Source of the DNA: Flavobacteriaceae bacterium
GTDB lineage: Bacteria > Bacteroidota > Bacteroidia > Flavobacteriales > Flavobacteriaceae
Direction of reading: 5' to 3'
DNA: 41,255 nt
Assembly: GCA_029939235.1 (NCBI GenBank)
Contig: JAOZTG010000009.1
Span: 1-41,255, forward strand
Shown here in pieces: positions 1-10,155 of the stretch (position 1 is its first letter; each line of letters begins with the position of its first letter). A model generated the notes under the pieces. That model was not told the DNA's origin, did not search any database, and worked only from the letters and a program-made list of their open reading frames with translations. Position numbers and translations under genes: made by a program.

Positions 1-182
1 TTCTCGGTTTTACTAAGTTTTTATTTTCTTTAGAATATCAAATTCTTGAAGGCCACCCTTCAATCAAGCAATATCAAATAATGTTTCATTAGCTTTTCCA
101 TTAAATTCGTGGTCGTACCTTAAAATTTAAAAAAATAAATAACAGATACAAAATAAAAATAATCAAAACTTTTGTAAAACAA

Positions 183-208
183 AAAATGCGGGTTTTCACC
201 CGCATTTT
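183..208 (-). terminator. Intrinsic terminator-like hairpin downstream of the GT35 gene
   Basis: Perfect inverted repeat AAAATGCGGGT-TTTC-ACCCGCATTTT, 20 nt past the stop side of the minus-strand gene ending at 228. Confidence 0.85.
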
Positions 209-227
209 ACCTGTCTTATTTTATAAT

Positions 228-1871
228 TTACTTAAAAAGTTTATTATAATAGTCTGTTGCCATTCTGTTACTTGTAAATTCAGGAATCACATCATCTATA
301 CCGTTAAATACAATTTCCGACCATTCTTTTGGCTTGTCATAATACGTTGGCAATACCTTATTCTCTAAAATTTCATATAAATTATCAGCATCTAATTTAT
401 CTTGCTCCCATACTGGTAATTTATGATCCAATTCTGGTAAAACAAAGCTATTTTCTCCATCTTTAGCAAATTCAGGAATCCATCCGTCATTGATAGAAAC
501 ATTTACCGATCCATTCATTGCAGCAGTCATACCACTTGTACCGGAAGCTTCACGTGTAATTCTTGGAGTGTTCAACCATATATCTGATCCTGTTTTCGTT
601 TCTCTTGAAAGGTCAATTTCATAACCAACAAGGACAGCTAAATTAGATTTGAATTTTGAAATATTCACCAAATGATTAAAAATATCAATTGCATAGTAAT
701 CATAAGGATAAGGTTTCCCTGCCCAAATGATCTGGATAGGATATTTTTCGTTAGTGATCAACCTTTCAAAACGCTCTATATCGTGTAACAAAAGATCTGC
801 TCTTTTGTATCCTGCAAATCTTCTCGCCCAAACGATAGTAAACACATTAGGGTCAAACATTTTCATAGTTTGATTTGAAACTACTTCAAAAAGTTCTTTT
901 TTTAATTCAATTTTTCTTTCTCTAAAAGCTTTTGCATTTCTTTTTTTCCAGATCTTTTTAATCTCAGTATCCTGCCAGAATTTTTGATTCTGTGCATTGG
1001 TTATTGGAATGATCTTACAAATACCTTCGTAATCTTTCCACATATCATTAGAAACCTTTGCATGCAATTTTGAAACAGCATTTGCTTTTTTAGCCATTCT
1101 TAAGGCTGACACCGTATAGTTGATATTACCATCATTAACAGATTCTTTCGCAAGTTCTTCATCATTCAACCTTCTACCAAAAAAACCACAACGATTTAAA
1201 TGACGTGCATCTCTTTCTTCATTTCCTGCTTTTTCTGGAGTATGAGTAGTAAATACCATCTGGTTCTTTTTTACACCCTGATCTCGTAGATAATAAAATG
1301 CAGGTAAGGCATGTCCTTCATTTAAATGATAGATATCTGAACCACCAAGAGCTTCTACAACTTTTGCCCCTGCAATTCCCAAAACAATACTTTGAGAAAT
1401 ACGAGTCAACTCATTTGCATCATAAAGATAATTGGTAATTGTTTTAGAAAGAAAGTCATTTCCTTCTACATCTGTTGATAAAAAGTACATTGGAACAGTT
1501 CCAAATATTTCCGGTTTTAGCACGTAAGCACGTACCTTTACTGAAGGATTGTCATGTATTTTTACATCTACTTCAATACCAGAATATTCTAAAAAGTTAT
1601 AATTTTTTTCGATAAAATTTACACGAAGTGTCTGGTCTTCATTTCTTCCCTGATCATAATAGCCATATTTCCATAACATTCCAATTCCGATCATATTTTG
1701 CTTCAATTCAAATCCTGAACGCATATGTGATCCTGCTAAAAAGCCTAATCCACCGGAATAGATCTTTAATGCCTGATGAATCCCAAATTCCATACTAAAA
1801 TATGCAGCTCTTTTCTCAAATTCCTTTGCCGGCTTATACGGATGATACCATTTATTATATTTACTTGTCAT
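228..1871 (-). CDS. glgP: Alpha-glucan phosphorylase-like protein (GT35, short TIGR02094-like form), 547 aa
   Basis: AYFSMEFGIHQALKIYSGGLGFLAGSH, ARRFAGYKR and EASGTSGM motifs; the usual PLP Lys position reads Thr. Confidence 0.85.
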   Translation of the reverse strand: MTSKYNKWYHPYKPAKEFEKRAAYFSMEFGIHQALKIYSGGLGFLAGSHMRSGFELKQNMIGIGMLWKYGYYDQGRNEDQTLRVNFIEKNYNFLEYSGIEVDVKIHDNPSVKVRAYVLKPEIFGTVPMYFLSTDVEGNDFLSKTITNYLYDANELTRISQSIVLGIAGAKVVEALGGSDIYHLNEGHALPAFYYLRDQGVKKNQMVFTTHTPEKAGNEERDARHLNRCGFFGRRLNDEELAKESVNDGNINYTVSALRMAKKANAVSKLHAKVSNDMWKDYEGICKIIPITNAQNQKFWQDTEIKKIWKKRNAKAFRERKIELKKELFEVVSNQTMKMFDPNVFTIVWARRFAGYKRADLLLHDIERFERLITNEKYPIQIIWAGKPYPYDYYAIDIFNHLVNISKFKSNLAVLVGYEIDLSRETKTGSDIWLNTPRITREASGTSGMTAAMNGSVNVSINDGWIPEFAKDGENSFVLPELDHKLPVWEQDKLDADNLYEILENKVLPTYYDKPKEWSEIVFNGIDDVIPEFTSNRMATDYYNKLFK

Positions 1872-2043
1872 TGATTTTCTTATTTAAAAATTAGTAAGCG
1901 GCAAAAATAGCATTAATTATTTGATTACAACATTTAGAAATGGTTAATTCCTTGTAAATTACATTGAAAAAAGTCTTGATTAGTTCATTTATTAAAATAA
2001 GCAGAGCACTTCTTAATTATTATAAAATATCTCCATATAAATC

Positions 2044-2073
2044 AAAATCCAACATTTAAAGCTGTTGGATTTT
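2044..2073 (-). terminator. Intrinsic terminator-like hairpin downstream of the GH31 gene
   Basis: Inverted repeat AAAATCCAACA-tttaaagc-TGTTGGATTTT. Confidence 0.8.
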
Positions 2074-2103
2074 AATAATTTGTTAATTAATAATTGGTTT
2101 AAT

Positions 2104-4506
2104 TTATTCTCCTATAATATGAAGTTCCATAAATTCCTTAGATACGGTAATAGTATTGTCTCCGTTCACTTTTAGATCTTTTAAATCAAAATCGCTGTTA
2201 TCAATTTGAATTTTACTTATTTTAAACGGAACGCCATGCAACCTGATCTTAAAAGTTTTATAGGAAGTGATAAACTTTCCAAATTTATGTTGCTGAATGA
2301 TCAATTCATTTGATTTTCCAACTAAAGTAAAATTCCGCAAACTGAAACGTCCTTTTTTATAATCGTACCCATCATTTGCATCCTCATATAAAAAGTTCTT
2401 CTCTTTTCCCTTTTTATAATAAACATCAAGGGTCATTTCTTCTATTTCTTTTTCACCAACATATTGCTGCACAGGATATTTAGGAAGTATAGCACCTTCT
2501 TTGATAAAAATTGGCATGGAATCTATATCAGCTTCCACTCGCATTTCTTTGCCTCCTTTTATAAACTCATCCGACCAGAAATTATACCAGTTTCCTTTTG
2601 GAAGATACATTCTTCTGCCTTGAGCGTTAGGTTCCATAATCGGGCAAACTAATATATTTTCACCAAAAATAAACTCATCATTTCTGTCATAGGTTTGATG
2701 ATCATCCTGATCAAACAATACCAATGATTTTACAATTGGAATTCCTTCATTGATATATCTCCAAAAAGCAGTATAAATATAGGGAAGCAACTGATAACGA
2801 AGTTCAATAAATTTTCTGACAATATTTATCACATCTTCATCAAATGACCATGGTTCCTGATTACCGTGATCACCAGACGAGTGTGCCCTGCAAAAAGGAT
2901 GGAACACACCTAGTTGTACCCACCTTGTATATAATTCACCTGTTGGTTGCTCAGCAAAACCTCCGATATCCGAACCTACAAAAGAATAACCTGAAAGGCT
3001 CATTCGCTGTGCCTGAATATTAGCGATCCATAAATGATCCCAGGTTGCTATGTTATCACCTGTCCATGTTGAAGTATATCTTTGTGTACCCGAATAAGCA
3101 GAACGCGTAATAACAAATGGTCGTTTTGGATAGGAGTATTTTTTCAACCCTTCATAAGTAGCTTTTGCCATTTGCATACCATAAATGTTATGGGCTTTTC
3201 TATGACTACATGGGTTTCCATCATAATCATGTCGAACATCAATTGGAAATGTTTTATTCGGAACCTCCATTACTGCCGGCTCATTCATATCGTTCCACAC
3301 TCCTTTTACTCCTATATCATCGATCAGTTCTTTAAATAAACCCGACCACCATTTTCTTACTTTCGGATTTGTATAATCCGGAAAATAACATTCACCGGGC
3401 CAGACCTTACCTTTCATGTATGGTCCATCTGCTCGTTTACAAAAATAATCATTTTCAATACCTTCCTGATAAATGCTATAATCTTCATCAATTTTAATTC
3501 CCGGATCAATGATAGCTACCGTTTTAAAACCGTCATCCAGTAATTCCTTTACCATTTTTTTAGGATTTGGAAAATACTCTTTGTTCCATGTAAAACACCT
3601 AAACCCCTCCATATAATCAATATCTAAATATATTGCATCACAGGGAATTTGTAATTCTCTAAACTTACTGGCAACTTCTTTTACTTTTGACTCGGGATAA
3701 TAACTCCATTTACATTGATGAAAACCCAATGTCCAAAGCGGTGGCAATTCTGGTGCACCAGTAAGATCAGAATAACTTCCCACTACATCGATCATTTTTG
3801 GACCGTAGATAAAATAGTAATTCATTTCACCTCCCTGAGCCCAAAAACTTGTTATATGGCGCTGCTCATGACAAAAGTCAAAAAATGATCTAAATGAATT
3901 ATCAAAGAAAATACCGTAAGCCTTTTTATCGTGTAATGCAGTATAAAAAGGAATGGTTTTATAAATAGGATCTGTATTTCTTTCAAATGCATAGGAATCT
4001 GTTACCCAGTTCTCAAATCTCTTTCCTCTTAAATTGGATTGAACAGGCTTGTCTCCCATACCGTAATAACTTTCACCACTTGGTGCAGCTTTACTCATTT
4101 TTACTATATCTCCACCAAATTCATAATTTTCTTCCCAATGGAAACCTGAATCATCTTCAGAGATCAAGGATCCATCCACAGCATCAAAAATTGCCACACG
4201 CAAATCTATCTTATGTATCTGACATCTTAATTTTGAAGTAATTACCTCATAATAATCATCACTGTCTTTTGTACTTAAGTGATTATACCCTCTACTTGCA
4301 TTTTCATCAATGGCATAAGAAAAATCTTTTTCGAAATTTGATTTTGTAGTATATCTAAATCTCAAAATACTGTCTCTAAAAACAGTTAGCTGCAGAACAA
4401 CATTATTATCTGTGGTAAAATAAAAAGTATCTACGTCCTTTTTACAGGTTACAACTTTTGAAGGGTATTGATTTCCTTTTCTATCTATCTCGGTATTTAT
4501 AATCAT
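2104..4506 (-). CDS. Alpha-glucosidase, glycoside hydrolase family 31, 800 aa
   Basis: GVWNDMNEPAV nucleophile motif, TWTGDN acid/base region, GYSFVGSDIGGF. Confidence 0.95.
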   Translation of the reverse strand: MIINTEIDRKGNQYPSKVVTCKKDVDTFYFTTDNNVVLQLTVFRDSILRFRYTTKSNFEKDFSYAIDENASRGYNHLSTKDSDDYYEVITSKLRCQIHKIDLRVAIFDAVDGSLISEDDSGFHWEENYEFGGDIVKMSKAAPSGESYYGMGDKPVQSNLRGKRFENWVTDSYAFERNTDPIYKTIPFYTALHDKKAYGIFFDNSFRSFFDFCHEQRHITSFWAQGGEMNYYFIYGPKMIDVVGSYSDLTGAPELPPLWTLGFHQCKWSYYPESKVKEVASKFRELQIPCDAIYLDIDYMEGFRCFTWNKEYFPNPKKMVKELLDDGFKTVAIIDPGIKIDEDYSIYQEGIENDYFCKRADGPYMKGKVWPGECYFPDYTNPKVRKWWSGLFKELIDDIGVKGVWNDMNEPAVMEVPNKTFPIDVRHDYDGNPCSHRKAHNIYGMQMAKATYEGLKKYSYPKRPFVITRSAYSGTQRYTSTWTGDNIATWDHLWIANIQAQRMSLSGYSFVGSDIGGFAEQPTGELYTRWVQLGVFHPFCRAHSSGDHGNQEPWSFDEDVINIVRKFIELRYQLLPYIYTAFWRYINEGIPIVKSLVLFDQDDHQTYDRNDEFIFGENILVCPIMEPNAQGRRMYLPKGNWYNFWSDEFIKGGKEMRVEADIDSMPIFIKEGAILPKYPVQQYVGEKEIEEMTLDVYYKKGKEKNFLYEDANDGYDYKKGRFSLRNFTLVGKSNELIIQQHKFGKFITSYKTFKIRLHGVPFKISKIQIDNSDFDLKDLKVNGDNTITVSKEFMELHIIGE

Positions 4507-4573
4507 AATAAACTCATTATTTCATTTCAATTTACAAAAGAAGCGAAATTTAACAATAGAAAAAAATATTATT

Positions 4574-6478
4574 TTACATTATTTTAAAGGCAATCATTGC
4601 CAATGGTGGTAGCGTAATTTCAGTTGAATATCTCCTGTTATCCCAATCTTTTTTCTCTATACTTAATTTTTTGGCATTACTTATTCCACTACCCTGGTAC
4701 TTTTTAAAGTCACTGTTTAAAATTTGTTTCAAACTTCCTTTTCGCGGTAAGCCAATCCTGTAATTTTTTCTTACTACTGAGGTAAAATTACAAACAACAA
4801 TTATATCATTTACCTTATCATGCCCCTTACGGATATAAGAAATAACCGAATTCTCACTCTCACTAAAATTGATCCATTCAAAGCCTTCACCACTAAATGC
4901 TTTTTCATACAGAGCCGGAGTATCTTTATATAATTTATTTAAATCCTTCAGAAAAGTTTGTAGACCTTTATGTATTGGATATTCTAATAAGTGCCAGTCC
5001 AAACTTTGATCAAAATTCCATTCAGAAGACTGTCCGAACTCAGCTCCCATAAACAAAAGTTTTGTTCCAGGATGTGTATACATATAGCCATACATCAATC
5101 TTAAATTTGCAAATTTTTGCCATTCATCACCCGGCATTTTATTCAATAAAGATTTTTTACCATACACTACTTCATCATGTGAAAGTGGTAAAACAAAATT
5201 TTCAGAAAAAGCATACGCTAAACTAAATGTGATCTCATTTTGATGATGTTTTCTATATATAGGATCCTTTGAAAAATACTCCAAAGTATCATGCATCCAA
5301 CCCATCATCCATTTCATTCCAAAACCTAAACCACCTAATTCTACAGGCTTAGTAACTCCGGGAAATGCCGTAGATTCTTCTGCAATGGTTTGTATGCCTT
5401 CAAAGTTTTCATAAACTCCCTGATTAAAATCTTTTAAAAATGAAATTGCATCTAAATTTTCTCTTTCTCCAAATTCATTTGGCTCCCATTCACCATCTTC
5501 TCTTGAATAATCCAGATATATCATAGATGCCACAGCATCTACACGTAAACCGTCAACATGATATTTGTCCAGCCAGAAAAATGCGTTGCTAATTAAAAAT
5601 GAACGAACTTCATTTCGACCATAATTAAAGATCAGACTTTTCCAGTCAGGATGATATCCTTTTCTTCTATCAGGATGCTCATATAAATGACTTCCATCAA
5701 AAAAGCCTAAGCCGTGATCATCTGATGGAAAATGAGATGGCACCCAATCAAATATAACGCCTATGTCATTTTTATGTAATTGATCGATCAAAAACATAAG
5801 ATCTTTAGGAGATCCAAAACGAGAAGTTGGTGCAAAATAACCAACAATCTGATATCCCCAGGAAGGATCATACGGATACTCCATCACCGGCATAAATTCA
5901 ACATGCGTAAAATGCATTTCTTTTAAATATTTCACCAGTTTATCTGCTAAATCAGTGTAACTTAAAAAACTATCATCTTCGTTTCGCATCCATGAACCCA
6001 TGTGCATTTCATAAACAGCATATGGTTTATCGAGGCTATTCTTATCTTTTCTGTAAGACATCCAGTCGGCATCTTTCCAGTCATATCCTTCTATATTTTT
6101 TACAACAGAAGCTGTATTTGGCGGATTCTCACAAAAAAACGCATAAGGATCTGCCTTTTCTGTTTCAACAAAATTATGAGATTTAATTTTGAACTTATAC
6201 CGCATTCCTTCCTCAGCATCTGGAATAAAACCTTCCCATATTCCTGATTCATCCCAGCGAACATTTAACTGATGTTGTTTAGCATTCCAGTAATTAAAAT
6301 CGCCTACTACGGAAACAGATTTTGCCGTAGGTGCCCAAACAGAAAAATACACTCCTTTTTCACCTTCCAATTCCATGGAATGTGCTCCAAATTTTTCATA
6401 TAGTCTGTAGTGTTTCCCTCCCTTAAAAAGGTTGATATCGAAGTCTGTGAACAGACTAAATGATTTTACTTTTGCCAT
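4574..6478 (-). CDS. glgB: 1,4-alpha-glucan branching enzyme (GH13), 634 aa
   Basis: N-terminal YFSVWAPTAKSVSVVGDFNYWN; GLRVDAVASMIYLDYSR; TIAEESTAFPGVT; LPLSHDEVVYGKKSL. Confidence 0.97.
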   Translation of the reverse strand: MAKVKSFSLFTDFDINLFKGGKHYRLYEKFGAHSMELEGEKGVYFSVWAPTAKSVSVVGDFNYWNAKQHQLNVRWDESGIWEGFIPDAEEGMRYKFKIKSHNFVETEKADPYAFFCENPPNTASVVKNIEGYDWKDADWMSYRKDKNSLDKPYAVYEMHMGSWMRNEDDSFLSYTDLADKLVKYLKEMHFTHVEFMPVMEYPYDPSWGYQIVGYFAPTSRFGSPKDLMFLIDQLHKNDIGVIFDWVPSHFPSDDHGLGFFDGSHLYEHPDRRKGYHPDWKSLIFNYGRNEVRSFLISNAFFWLDKYHVDGLRVDAVASMIYLDYSREDGEWEPNEFGERENLDAISFLKDFNQGVYENFEGIQTIAEESTAFPGVTKPVELGGLGFGMKWMMGWMHDTLEYFSKDPIYRKHHQNEITFSLAYAFSENFVLPLSHDEVVYGKKSLLNKMPGDEWQKFANLRLMYGYMYTHPGTKLLFMGAEFGQSSEWNFDQSLDWHLLEYPIHKGLQTFLKDLNKLYKDTPALYEKAFSGEGFEWINFSESENSVISYIRKGHDKVNDIIVVCNFTSVVRKNYRIGLPRKGSLKQILNSDFKKYQGSGISNAKKLSIEKKDWDNRRYSTEITLPPLAMIAFKIM

Positions 6479-6482
6479 AGGT

Positions 6483-8111
6483 TTATTTATTAATTATATT
6501 AGATATTCCCTTTAAAGGAATTAAGGCCCAACGCGGACGCGAATTTAATTCATATCCTAATTCATATACTGCTTTTTCTAACAAGCAGTATTTTAAAATA
6601 AAATCACGTTCCTGTTTATACCCTATATTTAAATTTGCTTCTAAAATTGCTACAATATATGTTTCTAAAAATATACTTGTAAAATAAGAATATAATATTT
6701 CAGCAGCCTTAAATAATGATTCTTGTGATTGATTAAATTTTTCACCATTGTTAAAGATCGTTGCATAAATTGCGTAGTGAAAAGACCTAAACATTCCTGC
6801 TACATCTTTTAATGGTGGTTGTTTTACTTTTCTGTCTCTAATGGTACTTTCGGGTTCACCTTCAAAATCCAAAATGTAAAAATCATCTTCTTTAACCAGT
6901 ATTTGCCCTAAATGATAATCACCATGAACTCTTATTCGTTCCCCTTTCAACTTTGTCCAGTCAAAATTCACAAAGCGCTTTCTTATACTATTTTTATTAT
7001 TTAAAAACTCCTTTGCTAATGCTAAGGTTAAACCATCCAGTTTATGCATGTTATTTTCAATAGCATTCAACCTGTTTTGAAATTGATGGAGTAATCTATT
7101 CTTTAACCAAACCGTATAATCGCCGTTGAAATGTGTTGTTGTAAAAGCTGTATCCTCAAACTCAGACCCCAACACAATATGCATTTCAGCAGTACGATTA
7201 GCTAAAACCTGGATTTTTTGGAATAAATTTATTCCTACCCAATCAATAATTTGCCCCGGTATATGATCAATTCTCAATCTTGCATACAATTCATTTTCCG
7301 GTAATGAATTTATATCAATATTTTTATATTCTAAGTTAGAGAATACCGTTTTAAGTTCATTTAACATATACTCCCATGCATCTCCTTGATTAGGAACCAA
7401 TTTTTGCATTAAGGCTATGGAAATAAATTCTTTCTCAGAATCAATTATATTTATACTTCCCTGATAAGCCGGTGTGTTTTTAAAACCTTTCTTATCTGAT
7501 AAAAAGCAACTCATTTCATAATCAGGATTTTTGTTAGAAAAAATCCTTCTAAAGAATTTTAATATAAATTTTTCATTATAAACAATAGAGGTATTACTTT
7601 GTTCCAGTCCTAATAACCTTGATGACTCATAAACAACATTTGTAAATGATTCACTTTTATGATATTGAACCCTTGACCGATCATTAGGGTGAGCCTTAAT
7701 GATCTTTTCAAATACAAGTTTCCTAAATGCCTCCAAATTGATTGCATCTATAATATAACCTTGTTGATTATTTATATTAATTGGAAGAATTCTGTCTTGC
7801 ATAGCAAAACTCTCATCTGTTACAAAAGCTATTGGTAAAAAATAATGTTGATAAAAAGCTTCAACAAAATTAATTTCTAAGATCAAACCATAATATACTT
7901 CGCCTTCATTTTGAATTCTAAAATAATCTGAAAGTTCTATATACTTTAACTTGCTCGCTTTTCCTCCGTACCAACGTTGTTTTACAATATAATCTTCTAA
8001 AATATCGGAAAGAAAAACTTTAACAAAATCTTTATTGTCCAATAACTCTTCCCACTTTTCACCAAAATGGAAGGGAGATTGCAATATATTTTTTGTTTTT
8101 TTTTCAGACAT
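6483..8111 (-). CDS. Stand-alone maltokinase (Pep2/Mak-like), 542 aa
   Basis: KQRWYGGKA N-terminal motif; HGDYHLGQILV and DFEGEPE kinase motifs; sits between glgE and glgB. Confidence 0.88.
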   Translation of the reverse strand: MSEKKTKNILQSPFHFGEKWEELLDNKDFVKVFLSDILEDYIVKQRWYGGKASKLKYIELSDYFRIQNEGEVYYGLILEINFVEAFYQHYFLPIAFVTDESFAMQDRILPININNQQGYIIDAINLEAFRKLVFEKIIKAHPNDRSRVQYHKSESFTNVVYESSRLLGLEQSNTSIVYNEKFILKFFRRIFSNKNPDYEMSCFLSDKKGFKNTPAYQGSINIIDSEKEFISIALMQKLVPNQGDAWEYMLNELKTVFSNLEYKNIDINSLPENELYARLRIDHIPGQIIDWVGINLFQKIQVLANRTAEMHIVLGSEFEDTAFTTTHFNGDYTVWLKNRLLHQFQNRLNAIENNMHKLDGLTLALAKEFLNNKNSIRKRFVNFDWTKLKGERIRVHGDYHLGQILVKEDDFYILDFEGEPESTIRDRKVKQPPLKDVAGMFRSFHYAIYATIFNNGEKFNQSQESLFKAAEILYSYFTSIFLETYIVAILEANLNIGYKQERDFILKYCLLEKAVYELGYELNSRPRWALIPLKGISNIINK

Positions 8112-10052
8112 TTATTTATTTATTTTAAATATATGAAGAGGCAAATCAGCTTGTAATTCAATATAACACCATTCGTCATACCAGTTATAACTATTCCCTG
8201 AAATAAAATCATATACCTGCACCGGACGGCCATATTCAACCGATTTAATATCAGACAACGGTAATTGCATGGATCCGTTTTGAGTGTTTGAAGGATCTAA
8301 ATTAATAATCACTAAAATTTCACTGGTTTTGGAGTCATTCCATTTATAAAATGCAATTAAATTATCATTATCAATATGACAAAATTTTATATTATTTGTC
8401 TGTTGCAATGCCTCTTCCTCCTTACGTATCTTATTAATTTTGGAGATTATCTCAATCAAATTATTTTTGATATCCCAATCATAATGTGTTATTTGAAATT
8501 TTTCTGAATTCAAATATTCTTCTCTGTTTGGAAGCGGTGTATCGATCATATATTCAAATACCGGTCCGTAAATTCCAACACTGGAACTTAAGGTCGCTGC
8601 TAATGCATATCGTTGAATATACTTAGATTCACTAGCTCCCTGCAAATGAAACGGGTTAATATCCGGTGTGTTTGGCCAAAAATTCGGGCGCATAAATTCT
8701 CTTTGCTCGGTCTTTGTTAACTCTTCCACATACTCCATCAGATCATGCTTTGATTCTCGCCACGTGAAATAAGTATAAGATTGTGTAAAACCCTGTTTGG
8801 CTAATTGCTGCATTATTTTTGGACCTGTAAATGCCTCGGCCAAAAACAATACATCCGGGTGTTCTTTTTTTATTTCAGAAATGATCCAGTTCCAAAAATA
8901 GAAAGGTTTAGTATGAGGATTGTCTACTCTAAATATATTAATACCACAGTCAATCCAATACATCAATGTATCTAAGGTCTCTTTCCAAAGATTCTTATAA
9001 TCTTCTGTCTCAAAATAAATAGGTAAAATATCCTGGTATTTTTTTGGAGGATTTTCGGCATATTGTACCGTTCCATCCGGACGCCATTTAAACCAATTTG
9101 GATGTTCTTTTACCCATGGATGATCAGGAGCAACCTGCAAGGCAAAATCCATGGCAATTTCTAAACCAAAACCTTTTGCCTTTTCTACCAATGATTTAAA
9201 ATCTTTAATTGTTCCCAACTCCGGATGAATATCTTTATGACCTCCAAGTTTAGAACCAATGCCCCAGGGAGAACCAACATCACCTTCTAAAGCTTCCGTT
9301 GAATTGTTCTTTCCTTTTCGGTTCACTTCCCCTATTGGATGCACGGGAGGGAAATACAGGGTGTCAAATCCCATTTTTGCAACTCTTGGCAACAATCTCT
9401 CACAATCTTTAAAAGTACCGTGAACCCCTTTCTTTTTGGAAGCAGAACGAGGAAAAAATTCATACCATGTACTAAATCTGGCTCTTAATCTATCAACATA
9501 GATCTGAAACACTTTGGAAGAATTAACCAGCTTTTTTACAGGGTAACTATAAAAAATATGATTCAACCTGTCACTTCTTGCTTCAGAAACAGCATTATCA
9601 TAAAGATCTTTATTCGTAAAAATATTTTGTAAATGTTCTAAATAACCTCGGTCAAAATCAGATACTCTTTCAATAATTGCATCGATAAAACCAACGCCTT
9701 CAAGCAATTCAGAAGAAACTTGTTGATGATCTTCAATTTTCCTGATAATACCGTGCTGCCAGTTTAAGGCATGATCTACCCAACCTGTAACTTTATAATC
9801 ATAAAATCCCTGTTTTTCAACAGTAAATGAAATATGCCATTCATTATCATAACTTGGATTCATTCTTAACTCTGTCCATTCACTATCACTTTCATGTTTA
9901 AATAAAACCGAAGCACCTATTAAATCATGCCCGTCAGCTAAAACATATGCGTTAACATGAACAATTTCATTTACAACTCTTTTAATAGGGAATTCGCCGT
10001 TATTCAATGTTGGCGAAACATAATCAACAACAATTCTTTTTTGATTCTGCAT
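8112..10052 (-). CDS. glgE: Alpha-1,4-glucan:maltose-1-phosphate maltosyltransferase (GlgE, GH13_3)
   Basis: TLYFPPVHPIGEVNRKGKNNS, IFRVDNPHTKPFYFW, LFLAEAFTGPKIM motifs. ORF extends to 10100; the internal ATG at 10052 (MQNQKRIVVDYVSP) is the likelier start. Confidence 0.95.
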   Translation of the reverse strand: MQNQKRIVVDYVSPTLNNGEFPIKRVVNEIVHVNAYVLADGHDLIGASVLFKHESDSEWTELRMNPSYDNEWHISFTVEKQGFYDYKVTGWVDHALNWQHGIIRKIEDHQQVSSELLEGVGFIDAIIERVSDFDRGYLEHLQNIFTNKDLYDNAVSEARSDRLNHIFYSYPVKKLVNSSKVFQIYVDRLRARFSTWYEFFPRSASKKKGVHGTFKDCERLLPRVAKMGFDTLYFPPVHPIGEVNRKGKNNSTEALEGDVGSPWGIGSKLGGHKDIHPELGTIKDFKSLVEKAKGFGLEIAMDFALQVAPDHPWVKEHPNWFKWRPDGTVQYAENPPKKYQDILPIYFETEDYKNLWKETLDTLMYWIDCGINIFRVDNPHTKPFYFWNWIISEIKKEHPDVLFLAEAFTGPKIMQQLAKQGFTQSYTYFTWRESKHDLMEYVEELTKTEQREFMRPNFWPNTPDINPFHLQGASESKYIQRYALAATLSSSVGIYGPVFEYMIDTPLPNREEYLNSEKFQITHYDWDIKNNLIEIISKINKIRKEEEALQQTNNIKFCHIDNDNLIAFYKWNDSKTSEILVIINLDPSNTQNGSMQLPLSDIKSVEYGRPVQVYDFISGNSYNWYDEWCYIELQADLPLHIFKINK

Positions 10053-10155
10053 TGTATCTGTCTGAATTTTAAAAATTTTAAATAAAGAAATACAAACCAT
10101 GGAACTTTATCTTCATAAGCAGCATGGTTTGGGAAATAGTTAAAATATATTTTTA

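Noticed and set aside
1-120. Left-edge minus-strand fragment reading RYDHEFNGKANETLFDIA* and a hairpin TTGAAGG-ccac-CCTTCAA (46-63)
   Set aside because: No start codon, short and followed by a stop; could be the remnant of a gene but not enough sequence to support one.
186-368. Plus-strand ORF 60 aa
   Set aside because: Starts inside the terminator hairpin and runs antisense through the GT35 C-terminus.
8095-8111. A-run after the maltokinase ATG as programmed slippage site
   Set aside because: Homopolymer tracts are common in this AT-rich genome, and the ORF is intact without slippage.
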